A stretch of DNA of 64,000 nt from DASRLE01 sp963825315 (GTDB lineage Bacteria; Verrucomicrobiota; Verrucomicrobiia; Limisphaerales; Palsa-1400). The translations under genes and the position numbers were made by a program. Positions within the stretch are counted from its first letter, which is position 1, and every line of letters begins with the position of its first letter. The DNA lies in contig CAWGST010000002.1 of NCBI GenBank assembly GCA_963825315.1, positions 1 to 64,000 on the forward strand, read 5' to 3'. Under the pieces are notes generated by a model. It saw nothing but the letters and a program-made list of their open reading frames with translations. It had not been told where the DNA came from and ran no database searches. This document shows positions 38,084 through 47,124 of this stretch, one piece after another.

Positions 38084-40405
38084 TCAGGCAACCGCCGGGG
38101 CGTTGTCACAAGCCTGGCCCGGCTGGCCCGCGGCCGGGGCGGGAGGAGCCGGGGGCTTCCACGGAACCTCGAAAATCCGGACGCGGTCGCGGAATCCTTT
38201 CACGACCCCCGCCGGCAACTCGACGCAGGTTTTGGCCAAATCCGGGTCGTCGCGTCGCAGCGCGGCATAAGTGCCCTCGCCAATGAGGATGCGGCCGTGG
38301 CCGGAAATGCCTTCGAGGCGGCTGGCCAGGTTCACCTCCCTGCCGAAAACAGTATAATTGACAATATGCGCGTCCGAACCCATGAAACCGGCAATGGTCA
38401 TGCCGGTGTTGATGCCGCTGCCCATGGAAAGGACCGGCAAACGGGACAGGAGCGGCAGCCCCGCGCTCAGGCGCTCGAAGTTCTCCTGCTCGCGCCGTTT
38501 GTTTTCCTTTTCGCGCTGCACATTGAGCGAATACAAGGCCTGCTGCGCTTCCATGGCGCAGCGCACCGCGGCCAGGGCATGATGGGGATTGGCCAGCGGA
38601 GCGCCCCAAAAAGCCATGACACAATCGCCAATGTACTTGTCAAGCGTTCCCTGGTGCTTCTTGACACAGTCGGCGATGGTGCCGAGGTAAAGACTGACCG
38701 TTTTCATGACCTCCCGCGCCTGTTCGTCAAAATAGTCCTCGGCCACTTGGGCGGTCAGCTCATGGCGGCGCACAAATTCCGTGTTTTCCGCCTGGGCGGC
38801 ATCCGTCAACTCTGTGAAGCCCCGGATATCGGCAAAATAAACGGTGATCTGCCGCCGTTCACCCGCCAGGGAATTGAGGGAAATCGCCTTGGCGCCGAGC
38901 ACTTCGTTGACGACTTCGGGCGATACGAGGCGGGAAAAGAGGGACCTGATCCGTTTCTTCTCCGATTGTTCCACGCTCACGCGGTAGGTCAGGGCGGAGA
39001 GATGGGTCACGAATCCGGCGCAAACCAGCGGCAGCACGATGGGCAGCCATACGCGCCAATGAATAAAGAGCGCCGCCGCCACCGCAAGATAGACGATGGC
39101 CGTCAACGCCATCAGGATGGATCCCGTAATCGGGCGTGTGACCACCCATGTTATCCATGCGGAAAGCGCGCCGACCAGGATGATGAGCATCAGATTGACC
39201 GGCATCGGGGTGGTCCTGATGAACCGTCCGGCAATCACGGAATTGGCCACGTTCCAATGCTTGCTGACCAAATAGGTGAAGCTCTCCAAAGCAGTCGAAC
39301 CGGTATCGGACAGATCATTGCCGGTGGCCGTCGAGCCGACGACGACCAATTTGTCCCGCCATTGATTCGTCACTGGTCCGGCCTCTCGCTCCTCCTGCCC
39401 CCTCAGGAGCTCCTCAAAGGCTCCCTTCGCCAAATTCGTATCATGCAGTCCCATGGACCAATCGATGTAAAAGTAGCCGTCCGGATCGACCGGGATGACC
39501 CGGGTCAGCCCGTGCTCGCCGTGGAGCACGATGCGGCCATGCGGCAGATCGATTTCCGGGTTGTCCAAATCGAGCTTCAATTGGTACGCCGCCATGACAA
39601 TGCCCATGCTCCAAACACGAACCAGGGTGAAGGGCAGGAAGCGGGGCGGGACTCGGGGAGGGACCGGGTTGGCAACGTTGGTTGTGGCTATCATCCCATC
39701 GGTATCCGTTGGGAAGACAATGGTCTTTCCCCTCTCCATGGTGCAAAAGGTGATTTTGCCGGGTTCGTTCGTGGTTTTAGTCAAGTCGAGATTGTAAGCC
39801 GCGGCGATTTGCTTGATGATCCAGTGCCAGTCCTTGTATTCCAAGAAGGCTTGGTCGCGGCGCAATACGCCGTCGGCATCCCGCTCCGTGGTGATGTTGG
39901 CGATGCGCCACGCGTTGGTCCTGAAAAGCGGGTCTGGAAGAAGGCCGTGGTCCGCCGCCACGATGACGTTGCCGGATTTTTTCAATTGCCGGGCAAAATA
40001 ATCGTCCGACGCAATGGACGAACCATCGGGCAACGGAACCGGCGGCTGGTCCGGCCGTTTTTCGGCAAAAAGGACATCGAATGCCACCGCTTTGGCCCCT
40101 TGCCGGGACAATTCCTCCAAACCCCGCGCGTACACCTGCCTTGGCCAATACAAGCCGAATTGATACCCAAACTCGCCGCTGTTGACCGCCGCGATGGTGT
40201 TGTCGCTGATTTCAACCACGCCGAGATTGGTCGCGTCATTGGAGGAATGGCTGGCATAGTTGTGGGCCAGCCGGACCCGCCAGTCGTAGGTCATCCATTC
40301 CAGGCGCTGAAAGGCCGGGACGCGGGTCATCTCCAGAAGGCAAACGCCAAGAATCACCGGCGCGGCAATGAGACAGATCGGCGATTTAAGAGAATTCAGG
40401 CGCAC
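38084..40405 (-). CDS. CHASE2-domain adenylate/guanylate cyclase
   Basis: A 773-residue membrane cyclase. An N-terminal membrane anchor leads to a periplasmic CHASE2 sensor (VVEISDNTIAAV, AVAFDVLFAE and DKLVVVGSTA). Three more membrane helices (about 405-470) follow, then a class III cyclase domain with metal-binding Asp in VYFADIRGFTEL and IGDCVMAFWGAP and the VNLASRLE segment. It reads FGREVN where many cyclases have IGDxVN. CHASE2 cyclases of this kind often neighbour a FecR-domain protein, as here. Probably makes cAMP or cGMP in response to an envelope signal. Confidence 0.85.
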   Translation of the reverse strand: MRLNSLKSPICLIAAPVILGVCLLEMTRVPAFQRLEWMTYDWRVRLAHNYASHSSNDATNLGVVEISDNTIAAVNSGEFGYQFGLYWPRQVYARGLEELSRQGAKAVAFDVLFAEKRPDQPPVPLPDGSSIASDDYFARQLKKSGNVIVAADHGLLPDPLFRTNAWRIANITTERDADGVLRRDQAFLEYKDWHWIIKQIAAAYNLDLTKTTNEPGKITFCTMERGKTIVFPTDTDGMIATTNVANPVPPRVPPRFLPFTLVRVWSMGIVMAAYQLKLDLDNPEIDLPHGRIVLHGEHGLTRVIPVDPDGYFYIDWSMGLHDTNLAKGAFEELLRGQEEREAGPVTNQWRDKLVVVGSTATGNDLSDTGSTALESFTYLVSKHWNVANSVIAGRFIRTTPMPVNLMLIILVGALSAWITWVVTRPITGSILMALTAIVYLAVAAALFIHWRVWLPIVLPLVCAGFVTHLSALTYRVSVEQSEKKRIRSLFSRLVSPEVVNEVLGAKAISLNSLAGERRQITVYFADIRGFTELTDAAQAENTEFVRRHELTAQVAEDYFDEQAREVMKTVSLYLGTIADCVKKHQGTLDKYIGDCVMAFWGAPLANPHHALAAVRCAMEAQQALYSLNVQREKENKRREQENFERLSAGLPLLSRLPVLSMGSGINTGMTIAGFMGSDAHIVNYTVFGREVNLASRLEGISGHGRILIGEGTYAALRRDDPDLAKTCVELPAGVVKGFRDRVRIFEVPWKPPAPPAPAAGQPGQACDNAPAVA

Positions 40406-40420
40406 TGGCTGGAGTTAAGC

Positions 40421-40453
40421 AAAAAGCCCGGAGCAACACAAGCTGCTCCGGGC
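40421..40453 (-). terminator. intrinsic terminator downstream of the FecR gene
   Basis: On the minus strand, GCCCGGAGCA, an 8-base loop and TGCTCCGGGC form a 10-bp stem (40426-40453) directly followed by TTTTT (40421-40425). It lies 40 nt after the FecR gene and before the cyclase ATG, so most FecR transcripts should stop here and the cyclase may have its own promoter or read-through. Confidence 0.75.
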
Positions 40454-40495
40454 GAAAAAAAACCAATAGCAGACGGCATCAAACCGCCGGCCGGC

Positions 40496-41329
40496 CTACG
40501 AAGGCGATCCGCCTTGAGGCTGGCCACCGCCACCGGGGAAGGGAGTTCCAGGATTGCCGGGGCCGTTCGGGTTGCCGGGGCCGTTCGGATTGCCGGGGCC
40601 GTTCGGATTGCCGCCTCTGTTGCCGGGTCCGCCGGGGTTGCCGGGGTTGATGCTACTCTCGATGGTCTGGACCATGTTTATGATTTGAGCTTGATAATTC
40701 TCGATAATCTCAGCCTTCATTTGCTTGGGGGTCTGTCCTATTTCCCATGAAGTGCCAGTGGTCAATGTATGCGTGATCGTTACGCCATTAACGACGGCTG
40801 AAACCGTTATCACGCCCGTGATGCTGCTGAATGTCACCTGGAATTTGCCATCCGGCGTGGGAATGGCTTCCACCTTGAAATCGGTGCCGCGAATGCCGGC
40901 CACGCCGTGGGGCGTCATGATTTCATAACGGGAATTGGCTGAAATCTTCTTTACGTTGCCAAGAACCGAGCCGCTTTCCAAGTTCAGCATCGTGGTGGTG
41001 TCCCCTTCGCGGGCGCTGCCGACATAGGACATGGTCGGAATCTGCAGGGTCGTGGAGTTGGTGAGCCGGACGGCCGATGCCGTGCCGTTGACGCTAATAT
41101 CAGCCGTGCCATCAGGGCCGGTCCGGATACTGATGCCGGCCGCGAATTTCATGTTGGGCTTTACGGGCAACCAGGCGCCATTCTGCTTGTCCTGGTACTC
41201 CACGGTGCCATGAACGGATCTGACGGTTGCTTTGCCTTCTTTGCGGCCTTCTTCCGCAGAACGAACAGTGGTTACGCCTGCCAGGGCAAGCACCAGGGCA
41301 CACGCGAGCATGATTTGAGTTCTTTTCAT
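40496..41329 (-). CDS. secreted FecR-domain protein
   Basis: A 277-residue exported protein with a signal peptide (about 1-24) and a FecR-type beta-rich domain (SVHGTVEYQDKQNG, FAAGISIRTGPDGTADI and YEIMTPHGVAGIRGTDFKV). It ends in a Pro/Asn/Gly array (NPNGPGNPNGPG) whose DNA repeats in 18-bp units near 40550-40615, so it can vary in copy number. No membrane helix beyond the signal is seen, so it is likely periplasmic. It stands upstream of the CHASE2 cyclase, and FecR-CHASE2 pairs recur in bacteria. Confidence 0.8.
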   Translation of the reverse strand: MKRTQIMLACALVLALAGVTTVRSAEEGRKEGKATVRSVHGTVEYQDKQNGAWLPVKPNMKFAAGISIRTGPDGTADISVNGTASAVRLTNSTTLQIPTMSYVGSAREGDTTTMLNLESGSVLGNVKKISANSRYEIMTPHGVAGIRGTDFKVEAIPTPDGKFQVTFSSITGVITVSAVVNGVTITHTLTTGTSWEIGQTPKQMKAEIIENYQAQIINMVQTIESSINPGNPGGPGNRGGNPNGPGNPNGPGNPNGPGNPGTPFPGGGGQPQGGSPS

Positions 41330-41447
41330 AACATTCGTAATAATAGTGATATTTACCAGCGACTATTGTCGCCCATTCTTAAGAATTGTCAATTTAATAT
41401 CGTCCCAATTGCACCTCTTATAAACCGTCCGAAAATGCCTGTCCATC

Positions 41448-43367
41448 TCATTTTTTATACAATCCGTAAGGATTGGCCATCCTCTCGTTGAGTGATTGCA
41501 GCGAGAAAAAAGCGAGATCATTCCACTGCAGGTCCAGCGAACGTTGAAACCAGCGCTTGGCTGCGGGATAGTCGCCCAGTTCAACAGAATGACGGCCTTG
41601 AAAGAAGGCCACATGGGCATTGTTGGGGTCCAGTTTTTCCGCCAGGTCAAAATAGGCGCTGGCCCGGTTGGTTTCCCCAATCCAATCCAGGCACATGCCC
41701 TGGCGCATGGGGACGAAAGCATCCAAGGGGTTTGAGGCCATGCTTTTGGCGTACCACTGCATGGCTTGCCTGGCTTGGTCCTGGTAGCCGGGATTGCCTT
41801 GCAGGCTGGACAAACGATAATACTCGCCCAGGTTATAGGAATTTTCGTAGTTGGCCGGCTCCGCTTCGCAGGCCTTCTCAAGGCCAGCCAGCCTGTCGTC
41901 CCACGAGGCGGTTTCGTCCGCCGCCCGCCGCAGCCAAAAGGCTTCACGCCCCCTGCGCGCCCCCTGCGCCGCCAGCCAGGCCATGGCCGCGGCCATTATG
42001 ACCGTCAGCAGTATTTTCCCAAGGCGGCGCGGGTTCTTCCAATAGCGTTCGGTGGCAAAGCGCCACTGCGCGCTGATCAGCGCCATCAACGTGACGGCAA
42101 TGGCGGCATTGGCCGGAACATGCATGTTGAAATCCACCACCGAATGAAAAAGGAGGGCCAGCAGGCCCATGCAGGCGCCCATCAGAAACGCCGACCTGTC
42201 ACTTTTTTGCGCCGCACCAGCCTCCAGGTCGGCCTGGCGCAAGGCGGGCCAGGTTTTCAAAGCGCCGTAATAAAGCAAAACGCAAGCCGCCGCGATGATG
42301 GCCAGTCCGGTCACACCCCAATCAGCGAGAGTATTGAGATAATCGTTGTGGGCGTAAACGGGCTTTACTTGCACTGCGGGCGGCCGGTAACGGGCAAATT
42401 CGGAATCGAAATGCGCCGGACCGCCCCCCCACAACGGATGATCCTCAAAAATATGGATGGCGGCGGGCCAATAATCGGCGCGAATATCCGCCAGATGGCC
42501 GGACTTGAAAACCTCCTCAAAGCGCTTTTGCGCCGAGCCAAATTCCGCGCCGAAAGCAATGCCCAAGGCAACAATCGCGGCCAGAACGCCCAGGGCGGGG
42601 AGCCAATAACCCCGCTGAAAAAGGAGCACCAAACAAAAGACAAGCACGGTTGCGCTCGTGGCGACAATGCCGCCCCGGGAAAGAGAAACACCAATGCCAG
42701 CCAGCATGGCCAGGACACAGTAGGCGCACAAAACCTTCAGGGTGGGCGTAAAGCGGCTCATCAGCGTATAAGACAGCGCCAGCGGAACGGTCATGCCCAG
42801 AAATCCCGCCAGATGATTGGGGTTGATGTAGGTTCCGCTCCCGCGGCCGAGGAACTGCTCGCGCCGGGCGAAGCCCCAAATGCGCGGATAATTCGTGGCA
42901 AACTGAAATACCGCGTCCCATGACAGCACCAATCCCAGCGCGATCAAACAGAGGGTGATGACCGTGGCCGATTCACGGCGATTAAGATTGTTGATAATGA
43001 TGAAGAACAACGAGGCATAGACAATGACTTCGATCAACTCCTGCCGGGCAATGTATTCAATCTGGACCAGGCGGCAGCGAACCAGCGCGTAGAGCAGAAA
43101 GACGAAAACCGCCCAGCATACAGGCGGCCAAAGCAGGCGGAAGGGCCGTTGCACCCAGATGCGCACCGCCCACAAGCCCAGCGCCAGAATGGTCAGTCCT
43201 TGAATGACCAAAAACGCGGGAGCGGGGATGCCGCCGAACGCCAGCGGCCCCCAGAGCACGATCAGCGCCACCACTCCGAGAATGGCCCTCGCACAAAAGA
43301 CATCAAGCTCTTCGCGGAACCGGCTTTGCACCGGCCCTGCCGCATTGGCTTGTTGAACAGCAGACAA
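41448..43367 (-). CDS. O-antigen ligase/polymerase-like membrane protein with C-terminal TPR
   Basis: A 639-residue polytopic protein with about eleven membrane helices and the Wzy_C/WaaL-type loop: GRGSGTYINPNHLAG, then DYWPAAIHIFEDHPLWGGGPAHF and HNDYLNTLADWG. The last 120 residues form TPR-like repeats (FDLAEKLDPNNAHVAFFQG). It would join or polymerise undecaprenyl-linked sugars at the outer face of the inner membrane. It sits just after leuC on the same strand (9-nt gap), but no sugar-synthesis genes are adjacent, so the substrate is unknown. Confidence 0.75.
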   Translation of the reverse strand: MSAVQQANAAGPVQSRFREELDVFCARAILGVVALIVLWGPLAFGGIPAPAFLVIQGLTILALGLWAVRIWVQRPFRLLWPPVCWAVFVFLLYALVRCRLVQIEYIARQELIEVIVYASLFFIIINNLNRRESATVITLCLIALGLVLSWDAVFQFATNYPRIWGFARREQFLGRGSGTYINPNHLAGFLGMTVPLALSYTLMSRFTPTLKVLCAYCVLAMLAGIGVSLSRGGIVATSATVLVFCLVLLFQRGYWLPALGVLAAIVALGIAFGAEFGSAQKRFEEVFKSGHLADIRADYWPAAIHIFEDHPLWGGGPAHFDSEFARYRPPAVQVKPVYAHNDYLNTLADWGVTGLAIIAAACVLLYYGALKTWPALRQADLEAGAAQKSDRSAFLMGACMGLLALLFHSVVDFNMHVPANAAIAVTLMALISAQWRFATERYWKNPRRLGKILLTVIMAAAMAWLAAQGARRGREAFWLRRAADETASWDDRLAGLEKACEAEPANYENSYNLGEYYRLSSLQGNPGYQDQARQAMQWYAKSMASNPLDAFVPMRQGMCLDWIGETNRASAYFDLAEKLDPNNAHVAFFQGRHSVELGDYPAAKRWFQRSLDLQWNDLAFFSLQSLNERMANPYGLYKK

Positions 43368-43376
43368 GACCGATGA

Positions 43377-44747
43377 TCACCTTGGGAATTCCCGCGGATC
43401 CGTAATATGGCCGGTCAACGCGCTGGCGGCAACGGTGGCGGGCGATGCCAGAAAAACCTGTGACTCTTTATGGCCCATCCGTCCGGGGAAGTTTCGATTG
43501 GTGGCGCTAATGCACTTCAAAGGGGCGTTCATGCGCCCGAATGTGTCCACCGGACCGCCCAGACACGCGGCGCACCCGGCGTTTTCCGTCATCTGCACGC
43601 CGGCGTCAGTCAGAATTTGCCAGATCGTTCTATCGCCCCAGCGGGCCGTCTGCAAATCATGCACGATTTCCGGCGTGGCCGGAACGCCGAAAGTATCAAT
43701 GACCACTTTTTTCCCGCGCAACACGCGGGCAAACTCGACGAAATCACTTGTCTTGCCCCCGGTGCAGGAACCGACGTAAGCCCGGTCCAGTTTTATGCCG
43801 GTCAATTCCCTGGCCAGCTTGCGTTGTCCGGGGTCGGGATGGCAGGCGACAATCGGTTCGAGCGCGGACAAATCGACCGTCAACTCATAGACAAACTTTT
43901 CCCTCCTGTCTCGTTCGACCGGTTGATAAGTTTGCCGGGTGCCGTTGAGCTTGCAGCGCTGGTCCACGACCGCCCTGGTTTGGTCGTCAAACTCGAACAT
44001 CGCATTCTTGCCCCCGGCCTCAATCGCCATGTTGGCAATCGTCATGCGATCATCCATCGTCAGATACTCAATCCCCGACCCGTCGAACTGGAGGGCGCGA
44101 TACGTCGCGCCGTCAAAACCAATCTCCCCGATGCAATGCAGGATGATGTCCTTGGCCATGACGCCGGGTTGCAATTGGCCTTCAAGGCGGAAATGCATGG
44201 TTTCCGGAACTTTCAAAAGCAATTTGCCCGTGCCCATGACAAAGCCGGCGTCCGTATTGCCAATGCCCGTGGCAAATTCGTTGAACGCGCCCGCCATGCA
44301 AGTGTGGGAATCGGTGCCGAAAAGAATTTCCCCCGGCCGCGTGTGGCCCTTTTGCGGCAGGGCCGTGTGGCAAACCCCCGCGTAATGCGACCCGTACTGC
44401 CGCTGCAACGCGCCCTTGCCCGGATCGAATTTCCACGTTCCATTCGCGTCGTCGATCACGTCGTAAAAGTAAGGCAGATTCTGCTCGCGCACGAACTCGC
44501 GCAAAATATCCACATTGCGATTGGACTTGGAATCCGAGGTAAAAATGTAGTGATCGGGGATGATGACGACCTTGTTGCGATCCCACACTTTGGCCTGGGC
44601 GCCGAACTCGCGTTTAAAAACGCCAATCGTGCCCGGCCCGCAAACATCGTGGGTCATCAGAATATCGGTTTGGACCCAGATATTGTCGCCGGCCTTGACC
44701 TTCTTTTTGCCCGCGGCCCGGGCCAGAATTTTTTCGGTTAACGTCAT
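43377..44747 (-). CDS. leuC: 3-isopropylmalate dehydratase large subunit
   Basis: A 456-residue aconitase-fold protein of the leucine pathway. The [4Fe-4S] ligand cysteines appear in YVGSCTGGKTSDF and ENAGCAACLGGP; the active-site DSHTCMAGAF and GPGTIGVF segments are present. It resembles the LeuC/homoaconitase large-subunit type that needs a separate small subunit, LeuD. No leuD lies in the window. The ATG at 44747 is preferred over a GTG at 44759, which has no better ribosome-binding site. Confidence 0.88.
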   Translation of the reverse strand: MTLTEKILARAAGKKKVKAGDNIWVQTDILMTHDVCGPGTIGVFKREFGAQAKVWDRNKVVIIPDHYIFTSDSKSNRNVDILREFVREQNLPYFYDVIDDANGTWKFDPGKGALQRQYGSHYAGVCHTALPQKGHTRPGEILFGTDSHTCMAGAFNEFATGIGNTDAGFVMGTGKLLLKVPETMHFRLEGQLQPGVMAKDIILHCIGEIGFDGATYRALQFDGSGIEYLTMDDRMTIANMAIEAGGKNAMFEFDDQTRAVVDQRCKLNGTRQTYQPVERDRREKFVYELTVDLSALEPIVACHPDPGQRKLARELTGIKLDRAYVGSCTGGKTSDFVEFARVLRGKKVVIDTFGVPATPEIVHDLQTARWGDRTIWQILTDAGVQMTENAGCAACLGGPVDTFGRMNAPLKCISATNRNFPGRMGHKESQVFLASPATVAASALTGHITDPREFPR

Positions 44748-44786
44748 AACACGAGCCACAGGTTAACCGACCCCGGCTTTAACCGC

Positions 44787-44808
44787 AACCCCGAATGCTT
44801 TCGGGGTT
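44787..44808. terminator. small hairpin with T-rich 3' flank, uncertain role
   Basis: AACCCCGAA-TGCT-TTCGGGGTT gives a 9-bp stem followed on the plus strand by GATTTTGATTTT. The T tract is interrupted and no plus-strand gene ends just before it, so it may instead belong to the dispersed repeat that follows. Confidence 0.35.
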
Positions 44809-44814
44809 GATTTT

Positions 44815-44955
44815 GATTTTCTCAAGACAACTTGCGTTGAACCATATTGCCCCGCAAAAAAACCGTGAAATTTTCCGCATTTTGAATAGTCATAACATGT
44901 TGTCAGCAAGGCAGTTAGAAAACAACGCTGAAATTAGTATTTACAAAAACGCTGA
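44815..44955. repeat. dispersed intergenic repeat, copy 2
   Basis: Matches 19690-19820 in ordered blocks (TTTTCTCAAGA, AAAAAACCGTGAAA, TTCCGCATTTTG, TGTTGTCAGCAAGG and TAGTATTTACAAAAACGCTGAAA). It lies upstream of leuC on the plus strand. Two copies with the same block order but changed fillers indicate a family of mobile or structural intergenic repeats. Confidence 0.6.
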
Positions 44956-45061
44956 AATGAGGAAAACAGAAAGCAGAAATGAGACGGTGGGGAGATTCCA
45001 TTGAGCCGCAAAATCGAGTCAGAGCACAGCCCGCCGCGTTGCAGAATCGTTGATTTGGATG

Positions 45062-45142
45062 GAACAGGACTTGCCGGGGCGGCCCAAAGGGGATAAAAAT
45101 AAAGTGGCGCTGGCGCGCTGGGTGGGCCGAAAACGACCATGA
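45062..45142 (+). mobile_element. remnant of the C-terminus of a REP-associated Y1 transposase
   Basis: The frame EQDLPGRPKGDKNKVALAR then a stop matches the C-terminal tail of TnpA-REP (Y1, HUH) transposases of verrucomicrobia, which often end GDxxKVALARRLRxET. The following ACCATGAAGCTCAAAATG resembles the rest of the tail after an indel. No catalytic His or Tyr is present. It is inactive debris. Confidence 0.5.
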
Positions 45143-45170
45143 AGCTCAAAATGCCAACGGTTTTCGTGAA

Positions 45171-45746
45171 ATGACGACCAACCAAGAGCGCGTGCAGCGA
45201 GCCATGCGCGAGGACGTCGGCATTGTGCCTTACGATCCACGTTGGCCAGAGTTGTTCCGGCGCGAGGCGGACCATCTGCGCTCCTCTGTGCCTTCTGCAC
45301 TCATCTTGCGCATTGAGCACTTCGGCAGCACCGCCGTTCCGGGACTGGCCGCCAAGCCGGTTGTGGACATGCTGGTTCAAGTAACCAGCCTCCGGGCAAC
45401 CCGAAGCAAGATTGCCCCGATCCTCCAGGCGCAGGGCTACGAGTACTTTTGGCGTCCCAGCTTCGGAGACGACACCCCTCCGTGGTATGCGTTCTTTATC
45501 CGGCGCAACGAGCGGGGCATCCGCACGCATCACATTCACATGGTGACCTGTGGACGGGCGTTTCGCGAGCATTGGGACCGCCTGCTCTTTCGCGATTATC
45601 TGATTGACCACCCGGAAAGCGCCCGTGCCTACGAGCGGCTCAAGAAAGACCTGGCAGCGGCGCATCCAAATGATCGCGTCGCTTACACGAACGGCAAGAC
45701 AAAGTTCATTCAGCAAATCACGACCCGGGCCAGGAAGTCCAAATGA
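45171..45746 (+). CDS. GrpB-family nucleotidyltransferase-like protein
   Basis: A 191-residue GrpB/UPF0157 protein with VPYDPRWPELFRREA, the diagnostic IEHFGSTAVPGLAAKPVVDMLV segment of its nucleotidyltransferase-like fold, and a HHIHMVTCG strand. The family's reaction is not well established. It overlaps the next gene by ATGA (45743-45746), so the two are translated together. It is preceded by a transposase remnant and is probably a late arrival in this repeat-rich region. Confidence 0.8.
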   Translation: MTTNQERVQRAMREDVGIVPYDPRWPELFRREADHLRSSVPSALILRIEHFGSTAVPGLAAKPVVDMLVQVTSLRATRSKIAPILQAQGYEYFWRPSFGDDTPPWYAFFIRRNERGIRTHHIHMVTCGRAFREHWDRLLFRDYLIDHPESARAYERLKKDLAAAHPNDRVAYTNGKTKFIQQITTRARKSK

Positions 45747-46321
45747 AGGCACCCGCCGCCAGAGCCAATGCCGCTCATCTCCAACCTTCGCCAAAGGAGT
45801 GGCCCTTAATCGTCCAAATCCGTGAGTGGCCGGCGGCGGCCATCGAAGGACTTCTCGCCGAAAGCGAGCAGGAGGGCTTCCGTTTTGTCAGGCGCGCGAA
45901 GGAGGAATGGCTGTCAGGGGCGAATACATTTTCGAAGGAAGGCGAGGCGCTCTATGCCGTTTTTGAAGAGGAACGCCTCCTGGCAATAGGCGGCATCAAT
46001 CGTGAATCTGCGCGCTGCGGTCGTCTGCGCCGCTTCTATGTGCGCCGCGAAGAAAGAAGGAGAGGAATTGGCCGGCAGTTGGTGCGGCATGTGCTTGCTT
46101 TTGCAAGCGGCCACTACTCGCGGGTCGGCCTGCGTTGCGACACAGACGTTGCGGACCGATTTTATCATGCTGTCGGGTTCAGTCGCACAGATTCGGTTCC
46201 AGGCGTGACTCATGTGATTGAACTGAAGCAGGAAAAAGTCGTCACAAACCGCGTGTCCACCGTAGCCGTTGCGGCGAAGGTGGATCACCGGACCCGTCAC
46301 AGAGCAAAGGCTGAAGGCTAA
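45743..46321 (+). CDS. GNAT N-acetyltransferase
   Basis: A 192-residue acetyltransferase of the GNAT fold with acetyl-CoA-binding motif RREERRRGIGRQLVRHVL and terminal YHAVGFSRTDS. The substrate is unknown. The last 30 residues read into an intergenic repeat (GTAGCCGTTGCGGCGAAGG type), so the natural C-terminus has probably been replaced by repeat-derived codons. It is coupled to the GrpB gene. Confidence 0.75.
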   Translation: MKAPAARANAAHLQPSPKEWPLIVQIREWPAAAIEGLLAESEQEGFRFVRRAKEEWLSGANTFSKEGEALYAVFEEERLLAIGGINRESARCGRLRRFYVRREERRRGIGRQLVRHVLAFASGHYSRVGLRCDTDVADRFYHAVGFSRTDSVPGVTHVIELKQEKVVTNRVSTVAVAAKVDHRTRHRAKAEG

Positions 46322-46526
46322 AGTTGAAACGGCCAAAAGGCCGAACGCATCGCGCGCGAGGAACTCAAACGGCGAGGCTGGAACAGGACTTGCCGGGGCT
46401 GGGCATAGAGCAAAAGGCTAAAGGCTGAATGCTAAAGGCTAAAGTTGAAGCGGCCAAAAGGCCGAACGCATCGCGCGCGAGGAACTCAAACAGCGAGGCT
46501 GGAACAGAACTTGCCGGGACTGGGCA
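46320..46526 (+). repeat. tandem 120-bp repeat carrying Y1 transposase C-terminal fragments
   Basis: Two near-identical copies (about 46320-46405 and 46440-46526) contain AAGGCCGAACGCATCGCGCG, which encodes KAERIAREELKRRGW, the C-terminal part of TnpA-REP transposases. GGAACAGGACTTGCCGGGG follows and is also found at 45061. They are separated by AAGGCTGAATGCTAAAGGCT filler. Copy 2 runs up to the ORF6N gene. Confidence 0.6.
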
Positions 46527-46545
46527 AAGGGGATAAAGTTTTGCC

Positions 46546-46805
46546 ATGAAAAAGATCTGGCGCCCGAACGAATCGACGGGCAGATCATGGCCCTACGCGG
46601 CAAGCGGGTTATGCTGGATCGTGACTTGGCCAATCTCTATGGGGTGACGACAAGCAACCTGAACAAAGCTGTCCAGCGCAACCGGGAACGGTTTCCCGGC
46701 GATTTCATGTTTCAACTCAACGCCGGGGAAACGGAAGGTTTGATATTCCAAACTGGAATATCAAAAAAGCGGGGTGGGAGCCGACAAAAAGAACTGAATC
46801 TATGA
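46546..46805 (+). pseudogene. truncated ORF6N (KilA-N-like) domain protein, probable frameshift
   Basis: An ORF6N domain start, IMALRGKRVMLDRDLANLYGV, then NLNKAVQRNRERFPGDFMFQLN. ORF6N domains occur in phage- and plasmid-derived regulators. The ATG at 46546 is out of frame with the domain. One more A in the AAAAA run (46549-46553) gives MKKDLAPERIDGQIMALRG and a natural N-terminus. The domain stops early, after SKKRGGSRQ, so it is also 3'-truncated. The stop overlaps the next start (ATGA). Confidence 0.6.
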
Positions 46806-47119
46806 ACACCACCGAAAAACTCGCTCAGTTAAAGAATTTGCAAGCACAGGCTGATGCCGTCCGGCAAGAGCTCGGAATCAGCCAGCCCGGACTTGTCATT
46901 TTCCTTTCATCCTGTGGCACACTGACCGATGATGAAGTTGTTGTGGAAGCTGACGGATTCGGCGGAGCCAAAACGAGCATCGTGGAAGGCAACTATCCGG
47001 TAGATTATGTTACGAAATTCGAGCGGTCTTTTCACAGTGAGGCAGAAGCAGAGGAGGCAGCCGGGGAAGTGGCTTTCAAAGGCGTTTCGCCAAGGCAGGT
47101 CTTGGGCGTTCCAGCATAA
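46802..47119 (+). CDS. hypothetical protein, 105 aa
   Basis: An intact 105-residue frame with no domain that I recognise. It has an N-terminal helix (EKLAQLKNLQAQADAVRQELG), a beta strand pair and a YPVDYVTKFERSF segment, then a charged helix. No signal or membrane segment. It overlaps the broken ORF6N gene by ATGA and is convergent with vsr (5-nt gap). I cannot assign a role. Confidence 0.55.
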   Translation: MNTTEKLAQLKNLQAQADAVRQELGISQPGLVIFLSSCGTLTDDEVVVEADGFGGAKTSIVEGNYPVDYVTKFERSFHSEAEAEEAAGEVAFKGVSPRQVLGVPA

Positions 47120-47124
47120 CTCCG

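Noticed and set aside
38012..40750. 912-codon plus-strand frame over the cyclase and FecR genes
   Set aside because: Antisense to two well-supported genes and rich in Arg/His/Gln without domains.
43470..44741. 423-codon plus-strand frame over leuC
   Set aside because: Antisense shadow; leuC on the other strand has intact FeS and active-site motifs.
44787..44808. Candidate leucine attenuator upstream of leuC
   Set aside because: The hairpin lies upstream on the minus strand without a Leu-rich leader peptide or alternative pairing I can draw.
46320..46526. Possible CRISPR array from the two 120-bp copies
   Set aside because: Only two copies, too long, and they encode transposase debris.
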